Origin: Bacteroidales bacterium
Lineage (GTDB): Bacteria; Bacteroidota; Bacteroidia; Bacteroidales; UBA10428
Direction: 5' to 3'
Length of the DNA stretch: 6,687 bases
Assembly (NCBI GenBank): GCA_016926235.1
Contig: JAFGOZ010000128.1
Coordinates: forward strand, 1-6,687
Of this stretch, positions 1 to 4,574 are shown in pieces; the stretch's first letter is position 1, and every line of letters starts with the position of its first letter. The notes below the pieces were generated by a model, which searched no databases, was not told where the DNA came from, and saw only the letters and a list, made by a program, of their open reading frames with translations. Position numbers and translations under genes: made by a program.

Positions 1-89
1 CATCATCAAAAACAACCGAGATTTACACCCATGTCGCAGCACATAACATCACCGGTATCAGGAGTCCGATTGCATCCCTGATTGAATGA
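1..89 (+). CDS. Tyrosine recombinase C-terminus, probably integron integrase (partial, 5' end outside window)
   Basis: The frame starting at base 3 gives 28 residues and a TGA at 87-89. They begin SSKTTEIYTHVAAHN and end GIRSPIASLIE. In XerC/D, phage and integron integrases, the tyrosine of the TxxYTHV motif is the nucleophile that cuts and covalently holds DNA; here it is the Y of TEIYTHV. The GIRSP tail resembles the G-V-R-S-P-L-D ending of integron integrases, and the att-like sites downstream favour IntI over a housekeeping Xer protein. The defining IntI insertion and the Arg/His catalytic residues lie outside the window, so this cannot be settled here. Similar tails occur in ordinary Bacteroidota integrases, which is the main alternative. 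The gene points the same way as the downstream genes. Confidence 0.85.
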   Translation, partial: SSKTTEIYTHVAAHNITGIRSPIASLIE

Positions 90-97
90 AGATCCTA

Positions 98-143
98 TTT
101 CTGCTCAGAAAAGCCCTGTATTCCGAAGTGCTCTGAGCAGAAA
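98..143 (+). terminator. Perfect 12-bp inverted repeat after the recombinase gene
   Basis: TTTCTGCTCAGA (98-109) is exactly complementary to TCTGAGCAGAAA (132-143), with a 22-nt loop. It starts 8 nt after the recombinase stop codon, so it probably ends that transcript. It lacks a clear U-run after the right arm (AATATTAAAA follows), so it may instead stabilise the 3' end or be part of an att/recombinase-binding region. Confidence 0.5.
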
Positions 144-340
144 ATATTAAAACGGTATCAATCTCCAGGAAACAATCCTCGCTGGAATTTTTTCAAGCTG
201 TTTCGAAGTAGTTACAGCGTTTCTCATTATATTACCAGGCATCCCGGTGCAAAATCCAACAATACACCGTCCTGTTCGTTACTAATCCGATCAAAAAACC
301 AATTTATTTAATTAAATCCCATAGAAATAGATAGATGCAA

Positions 341-368
341 TTGTTATTTTATTTGTTTAAACTATACA
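341..368 (+). promoter_or_regulatory. Weak sigma70-like promoter candidate
   Basis: TTGTTA (341-346) and TATACA (363-368) are separated by 16 bases in an AT-rich stretch. Each hexamer matches the consensus only in part. Its place between the recombinase and the first cassette is where an array promoter (Pc) could sit. In AT-rich DNA such pairs often arise by chance. Confidence 0.22.
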
Positions 369-407
369 CAGATGGCGCAATAGCGAACTGTTTGGATTTG
401 GATTGTT

Positions 408-442
408 CAACTCGTTCAATTACTTCGCAATTGAACGAGTTG
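408..442. other. Perfect 14-bp hairpin with 7-nt loop
   Basis: CAACTCGTTCAATT (408-421) pairs without a mismatch with AATTGAACGAGTTG (429-442), loop ACTTCGC. Read on the minus strand, its outer edge forms GTTGAAC, an exact GTTRRRY box. It lacks the spacers and bulged bases of a normal attC, and neither side has a U-run typical of a strong intrinsic terminator. Options are a bidirectional terminator, a recombinase-binding element in attI, or a collapsed att site. Confidence 0.55.
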
Positions 443-529
443 TTTGCAATAAACTGGCATGAATGACATTATAGCCACCGCCGAAGACAAAAGAGAGTGA
501 AAGAAAGAATGGCGCACTAAGTCCAAACA

Positions 530-549
530 TGCCGCCAATTGGGGCGGCA
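530..549. other. GC-rich hairpin
   Basis: TGCCGCC (530-536) and GGCGGCA (543-549) form a perfect 7-bp stem around a 6-nt loop. The sequence after it (GAAATCTTTTA) has only a broken T-run, so a weak terminator is possible. No gene on the plus strand obviously ends here. Confidence 0.4.
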
Positions 550-586
550 GAAATCTTTTAAAGCAAAATGGTAACTTTCTAATACC

Positions 587-663
587 GGTTAACCAAATAT
601 TAAGAAATTGCTTAAATATCAAATTTGAAATATAATGAAAATATCAATAATTGGTTGTTAAGC
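587..663 (+). other. Candidate attC (or attI) site
   Basis: The right end is GTTAAGC (657-663), an exact match to the integron R' box GTTRRRY. The left end is GGTTAAC (587-593), one mismatch from RYYYAAC. Just inside, AACCAAATATT (591-601) pairs with AATAATTGGTT (646-656) with one mismatch. The centre holds a further weak palindrome around TCAAATTTGA. The size (77 bp) and layout fit an AT-rich attC. An attI is possible because it would be the first site after the recombinase. AT-richness raises the chance of coincidence. Confidence 0.4.
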
Positions 664-783
664 TATTAGTTATCCCAGGCCTTCGGGGGAAACGGGCGCT
701 AAAGCAAAAATAGCCGGTCATATGCTGCAATCCACTGGATCTTCATTCAAAATGAAGACAACCTTAGGTGTTAAACTCGGCAT

Positions 784-788
784 GGAGG
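784..788 (+). promoter_or_regulatory. Strong ribosome binding site (GGAGG)
   Basis: GGAGG lies 5 nt before the ATG at 794. It decides the start of the small membrane peptide in favour of 794 rather than the upstream in-frame ATG at 722, which has no such site. Confidence 0.6.
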
Positions 789-793
789 TAGTT

Positions 794-928
794 ATGAAAA
801 CGGTAAAAAAAGCCATCGTCACAAAAGTATATGTAACTTTTAAATTGAGAATGTTTTTGAGTATCAGCTTAATTGTTGCAGCGGTGACCGGCTTTCAGCT
901 TGATGCCCCGTTGACCTGGGATAATTAA
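794..928 (+). CDS. Small membrane peptide, 44 aa, unknown function
   Basis: I do not recognise this gene. It has a basic N-terminus (MKTVKKAIVTKVYVTFKLR), then a hydrophobic stretch of about 15 residues (MFLSISLIVAAVTGF) and a short polar, acidic tail ending LTWDN. That is the shape of a single-pass membrane peptide or of a short exported peptide with an uncleaved signal. The start was chosen by the GGAGG site at 784-788; an in-frame ATG at 722 would add 24 residues but has no ribosome binding site. It is the only candidate gene between the att-like sites at 587-663 and 977-1020. If the second site is not functional, it shares a cassette with the DUF3800 gene 114 nt downstream. Small membrane peptides can be toxins, chaperones or partners of neighbouring genes; nothing here selects one. 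Confidence 0.5.
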   Translation: MKTVKKAIVTKVYVTFKLRMFLSISLIVAAVTGFQLDAPLTWDN

Positions 929-976
929 TTTGAATGAAAAGATGTATAACGATATTTAAATAAGTAATCTCCAACG

Positions 977-1020
977 CGCCTGTTTTAATGCTATAAAAAC
1001 ATTAAGGTTTCGGGCAGGCG
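977..1020 (+). other. Two-part inverted repeat, possible degenerate attC
   Basis: CGCCTG (977-982) pairs with CAGGCG (1015-1020). Inside it TTAATG (985-990) pairs with CATTAA (1000-1005). The two stems are joined by unequal gaps of 2 and 9 nt, as in attC sites. The left flank CTCCAAC (969-975) nearly fits RYYYAAC, but the right flank GATAAGC (1020-1026) has GAT instead of the required GTT. It is either a decayed attC or an unrelated hairpin between two genes. Confidence 0.3.
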
Positions 1021-1042
1021 ATAAGCCTAAATTGGATTTAAA

Positions 1043-2134
1043 ATGGAAAATGAAGAAGAAATTGTCCCCAAAGTAGAAGAGAAATTAAAAAAAGAACAGA
1101 AAATTATTCAGGAAAGAGATGCATTACTGGCTGCAATATTAGCAGGTCAACGAGATACAATAAGAGAAAGAGTTGGATTTCTACTCAGTCAATTTCCTGA
1201 ATTACGTGATTCTGATATCAGTCTCCAAATAAAATATTGGAGTTTTTATCAATCAGATAATTTTGCAGATTCATATTTAACCATTGATCAATACAAAAAT
1301 CTTGAACATTTAAATTCAATTACTCGCGCAAGAGCAAGAATTCAAAATACTTTGAAATTATTTCAAGCTAGTGAGGAAGTAAAAAAACATAGAGGGGTAT
1401 TGCAAGAAGAAGAATTGGAAAAAGCCCGCCAAGCTAAGGATATTTTTCCTTATTATGCAATTTTTATGGATGAAAGTGGAAAAAATGAAAATTATTTAAT
1501 TATTGGTAGCTTATGGTTTTTAGATTCAAGCAGTATGACCAATATATCTACGGATCTTTTACGCTGGAAAAAAGAAAAAAAAATTAGCTGGGAATTTCAT
1601 TTCCAAAAAATATCTGATTCAAATTTTGATACATATTGCAGATTTGTAGATTTTTTTACAACAAGAAATCCGATTGTAAGCTTTAAGTCGATTTATGTAG
1701 AAAGAAAAGGATTAAAAAATGTGCAAGACTCATTATGCAAATTGGCTGTCTTGCTACTTTATAAAGGAATTCAACATGAAAATGATACTGGACGAGCTAT
1801 TCTTCCCAGGAGTTTACAATTTTATAAAGATTCAGAAGAAATTGGTGCAGATAAGCTTTTTCTAGAAGAAGTAAAAATGGAAATTGAAAATCTAAGCGCA
1901 TCGCAATTTAATAATCAGATTAATATTGATCAAATTATAGCGATTGAGTCAAAAGACAATCCAATTATGCAAATTACCGATTTATATACGGCAAGCTTAA
2001 ATCGGAAAATAAATAATCCAGGAACCGGAACAAATATTAAGGATAAATTTGCTGAATATTTTATTAATGCAATTAACCATAATTATGGCAAAGAAGAAAA
2101 GGATAGTGATTTAATATATACAATTGCCCTATAA
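1043..2134 (+). CDS. DUF3800-family protein with helical N-terminal extension (363 aa)
   Basis: Residues about 135-345 carry the DUF3800 pattern. There is a first strand with AIFMDESG (D143, E144), then a hydrophobic strand YLIIGSLWF, then WEFHF (E184, H186), and near the end a helix with MQITDLYTAS (D313). DUF3800 proteins are uncharacterised. The spaced acidic residues and predicted RNase H-like layout suggest a metal-dependent nuclease, which is inference. Most members start close to the DESG strand. This one has about 130 extra residues, mostly charged and helical (residues 1-40 and 110-132 could be coiled coil), perhaps a partner- or nucleic-acid-binding part. No Shine-Dalgarno sequence is visible before the ATG; the upstream bases are AT-rich. 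Base use is very AT-rich. An attC begins about 5 nt after the stop, as expected for a cassette gene. Members of this family often travel on mobile elements, so an anti-phage role is possible but unproven. Confidence 0.85.
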   Translation: MENEEEIVPKVEEKLKKEQKIIQERDALLAAILAGQRDTIRERVGFLLSQFPELRDSDISLQIKYWSFYQSDNFADSYLTIDQYKNLEHLNSITRARARIQNTLKLFQASEEVKKHRGVLQEEELEKARQAKDIFPYYAIFMDESGKNENYLIIGSLWFLDSSSMTNISTDLLRWKKEKKISWEFHFQKISDSNFDTYCRFVDFFTTRNPIVSFKSIYVERKGLKNVQDSLCKLAVLLLYKGIQHENDTGRAILPRSLQFYKDSEEIGADKLFLEEVKMEIENLSASQFNNQINIDQIIAIESKDNPIMQITDLYTASLNRKINNPGTGTNIKDKFAEYFINAINHNYGKEEKDSDLIYTIAL

Positions 2135-2138
2135 AAAA

Positions 2139-2255
2139 AGCTAACACGGTGTTCAACCTGTCCTTAACTGATCGTTTCTGATCCAGGATTTAAGAGGAAA
2201 AACTGTAAGTAAAAATCATAAGGCTTCGCACGGCCGGTTAACACCCGGTTAGAGC
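2139..2255 (+). other. attC recombination site of the DUF3800 cassette
   Basis: Left box AGCTAAC (2139-2145) and right box GTTAGAG (2248-2254) are each one mismatch from the consensus RYYYAAC and GTTRRRY. CTAAC pairs with GTTAG. GGTGTT (2148-2153) pairs with AACACC (2240-2245) and AACC (2155-2158) with GGTT (2236-2239). The unpaired C2154 in the left arm corresponds to the extrahelical base that orients strand choice in known attC sites. The total of about 117 bp, with a long unpaired centre, is within the attC size range. Confidence 0.75.
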
Positions 2256-2337
2256 AAATTAAAATCAATAAATACGGCAGTCGAAAGTCAAAAAGAGACA
2301 GCGGTCAATGAAATGTTGGACTGGAGAGAAAATTAAA

Positions 2338-2628
2338 ATGTATTGCCCGAAATGTTCCATGCTATTAACTAAAGAAAATAATCATTACATTTGCACTTCT
2401 GGCTTTTTAGAATATTCGACTTATCTTACACAAAAAATGGATACTCTTTATAAGTCATTAAGCAGCGATATAAACAAAGGAGATTTTACAGGAAACATTT
2501 ATTGTCCGCAATGTGGAAAAATGCTAAATAATGGCAAGCGCAACGATTGTAAAATAACAATCAAAGCTATTCAGTTTCAATTAATAGAACTTCATCCACA
2601 TAATACACCAAATGGTATTTGTATATAA
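2338..2628 (+). CDS. Small zinc-ribbon protein, unknown function (96 aa)
   Basis: The protein starts MYCPKCSMLL, so a metal-binding CxxC pair lies right at the N-terminus. A single YIC follows at about residue 19. A second CxxC pair, YCPQCGKML, lies about residues 58-66, followed by another cysteine in RNDC. Four to six cysteines in CxxC pairs indicate one or two zinc ribbons, which usually bind nucleic acid or protein. The C-terminus contains FQLIELHPHNT, a compact motif that looks conserved rather than random. The start at 2338 is preferred because GGAGAG (2323-2328) sits 9 nt upstream and the ribbon then begins at residue 2. An in-frame ATG at 2308 would add 10 residues but has a poorer leader. 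The gene stands alone in its cassette. Confidence 0.75.
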   Translation: MYCPKCSMLLTKENNHYICTSGFLEYSTYLTQKMDTLYKSLSSDINKGDFTGNIYCPQCGKMLNNGKRNDCKITIKAIQFQLIELHPHNTPNGICI

Positions 2629-2666
2629 TTATAAGTATTATTGTATCCAAGAATAGCAAAACAAAT

Positions 2667-2682
2667 CGCGCATTAATGCGCG
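2667..2682. repeat. 16-bp perfect palindrome
   Basis: CGCGCATTAATGCGCG is fully self-complementary with no loop. It lies 39 nt after the zinc-ribbon stop codon and before the attC. It could fold as a weak terminator with a tight loop, or bind a dimeric protein. No T-run follows. Confidence 0.45.
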
Positions 2683-2762
2683 TGAAACCAATGTGCGCCA
2701 GAAAGACAAAAAACAAGATCGGCGGTTGAAAAAAACATTAAGGAAGCGTGCCAGTTTACAGC

Positions 2763-2824
2763 ATACAACAGGTCCAAGTTCTAATAGTCAAGGCCCTACT
2801 AAAACTTGGACCACAACGTTATAT
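2763..2824 (+). other. attC site of the zinc-ribbon cassette
   Basis: Left box ATACAAC (2763-2769) and right box GTTATAT (2818-2824) each match the integron consensus at six of seven bases. GGTCCAAGTT (2771-2780) pairs perfectly with AACTTGGACC (2803-2812) around a 22-nt centre. The stem is separated from the left box by 1 nt and from the right box by 5 nt (ACAAC). The attC at 4270-4368 has the same 1 and 5 nt spacers, which supports a shared origin or recombinase. Confidence 0.7.
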
Positions 2825-2851
2825 GAAATGGCGTGCCAAAATCAATTAGGA

Positions 2852-2873
2852 AACCGTGCATCCGTGCACGGTT
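2852..2873 (+). promoter_or_regulatory. Hairpin upstream of the leader peptide
   Basis: AACCGTGCA (2852-2860) and TGCACGGTT (2865-2873) form a perfect 9-bp stem around TCCG. It ends 19 nt before the leader ATG, just ahead of its ribosome binding site, so it could shape the 5' end of the transcript or bind a regulator. It is too short and has no T-run, so it is unlikely to be a terminator. Confidence 0.45.
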
Positions 2874-2891
2874 AATGGAAAAGGAATATAA

Positions 2892-2936
2892 ATGAAAGCA
2901 AGAAAAACTTGCCACTGTTGGTGGAAAGGATACTGA
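2892..2936 (+). CDS. Possible Cys/Trp-containing leader peptide (14 aa)
   Basis: This frame encodes MKARKTCHCWWKGY. AAAAGGAA (2878-2885) ends 6 nt before the ATG, a usable ribosome binding site. Its last codons and TGA overlap a hairpin (2925-2950) that is followed by eight T residues (2960-2967), and the next gene starts at 2999. This is the layout of a translation-controlled attenuator. Two cysteine codons around a histidine, followed by two tryptophans, would suit sensing of cysteinyl-tRNA, of a metal or of a sulfur species before a rhodanese and sulfur-anion permease. So short a frame can arise by chance, and I know of no named family for it. Confidence 0.35.
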   Translation: MKARKTCHCWWKGY

Positions 2937-2967
2937 TTAGTCAATCCTTTGTTAAAATCTTTTTTTT
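2925..2967 (+). terminator. Attenuator-like hairpin and T-run before the rhodanese gene
   Basis: AAAGGAT (2925-2931) pairs with ATCCTTT (2944-2950). Inside it ACT (2932-2934) pairs with AGT (2939-2941). Nine nt later come eight T residues (2960-2967). The gap between stem and T-run is longer than in a standard intrinsic terminator, so termination would be weak. The left arm lies inside the leader peptide frame, so ribosome position would affect folding. Confidence 0.4.
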
Positions 2968-2998
2968 ACTATAAATACTATATACAAGGAGAATACTC

Positions 2999-3406
2999 AT
3001 GGATAATAAGATTGACGAAATAATGAAATCAATGACATTTGAATTTTTTGGAAGCGGGAAACATAAAATTACCCCAACAATGCATCTTTCTTCAAAAGAT
3101 TCTGTATTTTTGGATGTAAGATCTAAGGAAGAGTTAGAAACAATCGCATTTAGCCTTGTACATCATATGCCGGTTCTACATATTCCGATTAATGAAATCC
3201 CAGACCGATTATCAGAAATACCTCGCGAAAAAACTGTTGGTATTTTTTGTTCTTCCGGTGTTCGTTCCACAATGACCTATTTCTATTTACGAACACTTGG
3301 ATATGACAATGTCAGAATAATTGAAGGTGGTTACGCTGAATTGGTAGACGATTTTAAACCTGGCAAGTTATTGAAGCATATCACACAAGGTAAGGCAGTA
3401 GAATGA
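2999..3406 (+). CDS. Single-domain rhodanese-like sulfurtransferase (135 aa)
   Basis: Rhodaneses carry a sulfane sulfur on a loop cysteine as a persulfide and pass it to an acceptor. Here VFLDVRSKEE (residues 37-46) is the typical first strand and Asp-Val-Arg motif. HIPINEIPDRL follows (61-71). The active loop is CSSGVRS (84-90), with catalytic C84 and a six-residue single-domain-type loop. The end EGGY (109-112) is also typical. The first 20 residues precede the domain, and there is no signal peptide, so it is cytoplasmic. AAGGAG (2986-2991) lies 7 nt before the ATG. Its stop overlaps the permease start by 4 nt (ATGA), so the two are translationally coupled. Likely role: handling sulfur released from, or destined for, the anion moved by the permease. 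The exact substrate cannot be read from sequence. Confidence 0.93.
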   Translation: MDNKIDEIMKSMTFEFFGSGKHKITPTMHLSSKDSVFLDVRSKEELETIAFSLVHHMPVLHIPINEIPDRLSEIPREKTVGIFCSSGVRSTMTYFYLRTLGYDNVRIIEGGYAELVDDFKPGKLLKHITQGKAVE

Positions 3407-4197
3407 TAAAAATAATAATAATCAGTTTATCAATTTTTGCTATTGGCCTTATAATGACCATGTCAGGAAGAGGTGGTGGTAATTTCTACGTACCACTCCT
3501 TGTTATTACAGGTTTGGGAATGCATCAGGCTGCTGCTATGGGACAATTTATTCTTATGATTGCAGCATTAACTGGTATGCTTGTTTTTAACAAAAAAAAA
3601 ATGGTTGATTGGAAACTTGCTTTGGTTATTGATCCGCCTACCGATATAATGGCATTTGTAGGTGGATACTTTTCCAGTTATTTAAGTGGTTCAACCCTAA
3701 AGATAATTCTATCAGTATTTCTGGTTTTAGCTGGTATTTCAATGTTGATAAAGGTAAAAGAAAGACCTATTACAACAGGTAAAAGATTCGGTTATTGGCA
3801 CAGAAAATTTGGAGATGAAGAATATGTTGTCAATTTATGGTATACAATACCAATTACTGCACTTGCCGGCCTTGTGGCTGGCGCTGTAGGAATATCATGC
3901 GGCTCATTCAAGATACCTTTAATGGTATTACTCTGCGGTGTACCAATGCATATAGCAGTAGGTACTTCCTCAGCAATGGTTGCGGCGACAGCAATAATGG
4001 GTTTTTTAGGACATACGATGAGAGGACACTTTGAGCCTGAATTTGCTATCCCCTTAGCAATAGCGGCTATATTGGCAGGAATATTTGGAGGAAAATTAGC
4101 AATAAAGACAAATCCGAAGTACCTAAAACTGATATTTGCCATAACAACCTTTGCGGCCGCAGTGTTTATGATAATTAATACGCTTTCAACAAAATAA
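3403..4197 (+). CDS. TSUP (TauE/SafE) family sulfur-anion permease (264 aa)
   Basis: TSUP proteins are inner-membrane transporters that move sulfite, sulfonates, thiosulfate or related anions. About eight hydrophobic segments are visible, near residues 4-20, 28-38, 43-62, 71-92, 99-117, 147-165, 185-205 and 213-260 (the last holding two). The two internal repeats characteristic of the family are clear: SGRGGGNFYVPLL then AAAMGQF (21-49), and GISCGSFKIPLM then AVGTSSAMVAA (163-195). C166 in the second repeat could contact a sulfur substrate or accept sulfur from the rhodanese. The central loop (118-146) is charged and cytoplasmic. The start overlaps the rhodanese stop, and GGTAAGG lies just upstream. 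Length is normal for the family. Import or export cannot be decided. Confidence 0.92.
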   Translation: MIKIIIISLSIFAIGLIMTMSGRGGGNFYVPLLVITGLGMHQAAAMGQFILMIAALTGMLVFNKKKMVDWKLALVIDPPTDIMAFVGGYFSSYLSGSTLKIILSVFLVLAGISMLIKVKERPITTGKRFGYWHRKFGDEEYVVNLWYTIPITALAGLVAGAVGISCGSFKIPLMVLLCGVPMHIAVGTSSAMVAATAIMGFLGHTMRGHFEPEFAIPLAIAAILAGIFGGKLAIKTNPKYLKLIFAITTFAAAVFMIINTLSTK

Positions 4198-4207
4198 CTA
4201 TTGTTTA

Positions 4208-4240
4208 ACCAGTGTGAATACGTCCTGTATTCACACTGGT
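4208..4240 (+). terminator. Perfect 14-bp hairpin after the permease gene
   Basis: ACCAGTGTGAATAC (4208-4221) pairs exactly with GTATTCACACTGGT (4227-4240) around GTCCT. It starts 10 nt after the permease stop and is the likely end of the rhodanese-permease transcript. The T-run after it is poor (AATATTATGG), so it may mainly protect the 3' end. It lies inside the cassette, 30 nt before the attC. Confidence 0.6.
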
Positions 4241-4269
4241 AATATTATGGTAAAGAGGCACGCCACTTC

Positions 4270-4368
4270 ATATAACAGCGGCTATGCGGTTCGGGCGGAG
4301 TACCGCCCTCTCCCAAATTGCCCTGCGCTGCGCTTCGGGCAACTTCGCATAGCCGCGAGACGTTGGTG
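4270..4368 (+). other. Branched attC site of the sulfur cassette
   Basis: The left box ends in ATAAC (4272-4276) and the right box begins GTTGG (4362-4366). GCGGCTATGCG (4278-4288) pairs exactly with CGCATAGCCGC (4346-4356), with 1- and 5-nt spacers to the boxes. The centre holds two further hairpins: GGGCGG/CCGCCC (4293-4298 and 4303-4308) and TTGCCC/GGGCAA (4318-4323 and 4337-4342). This gives a cruciform-like single-strand fold. Its high GC stands out from the AT-rich surroundings. Confidence 0.78.
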
Positions 4369-4574
4369 GGAAATAAACCGGAACGAATGAACATTAGAGG
4401 CGGCGGCAAGACACAAAATAAGACAGCTCGTTTAAAGATAAAAAACGTCGTTGTAAAAAGAAATGGCAATTAGAGTGCCCCGCGATTGTTAAATAAACAA
4501 ATTCTGAATTAAATTGGTTTTTTTTTAATAGTTAAAATATTCTTCTTTTTAACGCAAAATAGGGGGGAAATTAA
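4369..4574 (+). other. AT-rich leader of the lipoprotein gene
   Basis: This stretch between the last attC and the lipoprotein ATG has no convincing gene. A 28-codon frame from 4387 lacks a ribosome binding site. A 9-nt T-run lies at 4518-4526 without a stem before it. TTGTTA (4486-4491) and TTAAAT (4509-4514) are 17 nt apart and could be a weak promoter. AGGGGGG (4561-4567) is a strong ribosome binding site 7 nt before the ATG. Confidence 0.4.

Larger units (their letters stand above)
90..793. other. 704-bp gene-poor region, expected location of attI
   Basis: No convincing coding sequence is seen on either strand. The only long open frame, on the minus strand at 416-622, has no ribosome binding site and runs through two strong hairpins. 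The region contains the inverted repeat at 98-143, a weak promoter-like pair near 341-368, perfect hairpins at 408-442 and 530-549, and an att-like site at 587-663. In an integron whose integrase points toward its cassettes, attI would lie here. The only exact GTTRRRY box on the plus strand is GTTAAGC at 657-663. Confidence 0.5.
2249..2818 (+). mobile_element. Integron gene cassette with zinc-ribbon gene (570 bp)
   Basis: The limits are set by the expected cut between G and TT in the right boxes of the attC sites at 2139-2255 and 2763-2824. It contains one gene (2338-2628) in the normal orientation, with the attC after it. The gene-to-attC gap of about 135 nt is longer than usual. Confidence 0.6.
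2819..4362 (+). mobile_element. Two-gene sulfur cassette (about 1.54 kb)
   Basis: The element lies between the expected cut points of the attC sites at 2763-2824 and 4270-4368. It carries a possible leader peptide, a rhodanese gene and a TSUP permease gene, all in the array direction, with its attC after the last gene. Most integron cassettes hold one gene without much leader. This one has two coupled genes and a 180-nt structured leader, so it may be expressed independently of an array promoter. Confidence 0.6.

Noticed and set aside
416..622. 68-residue minus-strand open frame in the gene-poor region
   Set aside because: No ribosome binding site, runs through two strong hairpins and an att-like site, and the protein has no recognisable domain.
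722..793. Upstream extension of the small membrane peptide to ATG 722
   Set aside because: There is no ribosome binding site before 722, while GGAGG precedes ATG 794, and the added residues show no domain.
2693..2875. 60-codon basic frame that starts at GTGCG, considered as a gene and as a group II intron start
   Set aside because: The frame crosses the attC and a hairpin and has a low-complexity basic composition. No domain V-like structure or reverse transcriptase follows, and the span is too short for an intron.
3792..4142. 116-residue minus-strand frame and a 65-residue plus-strand frame inside the permease
   Set aside because: Both are shadows of the well-supported TSUP gene.
4245..4469. 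74-residue minus-strand frame over the attC
   Set aside because: It is produced by the GC-rich inverted repeats of the attC and has no ribosome binding site.
4369..4470. Weak resemblance of post-attC DNA to 500-620 (GGCGGC followed by TTTAAAG on both), considered as a shared decayed cassette
   Set aside because: Only short words match and no continuous alignment could be made by eye.
4387..4473. 28-codon basic frame after the last attC
   Set aside because: No ribosome binding site, no recognisable motif, and a length expected by chance.
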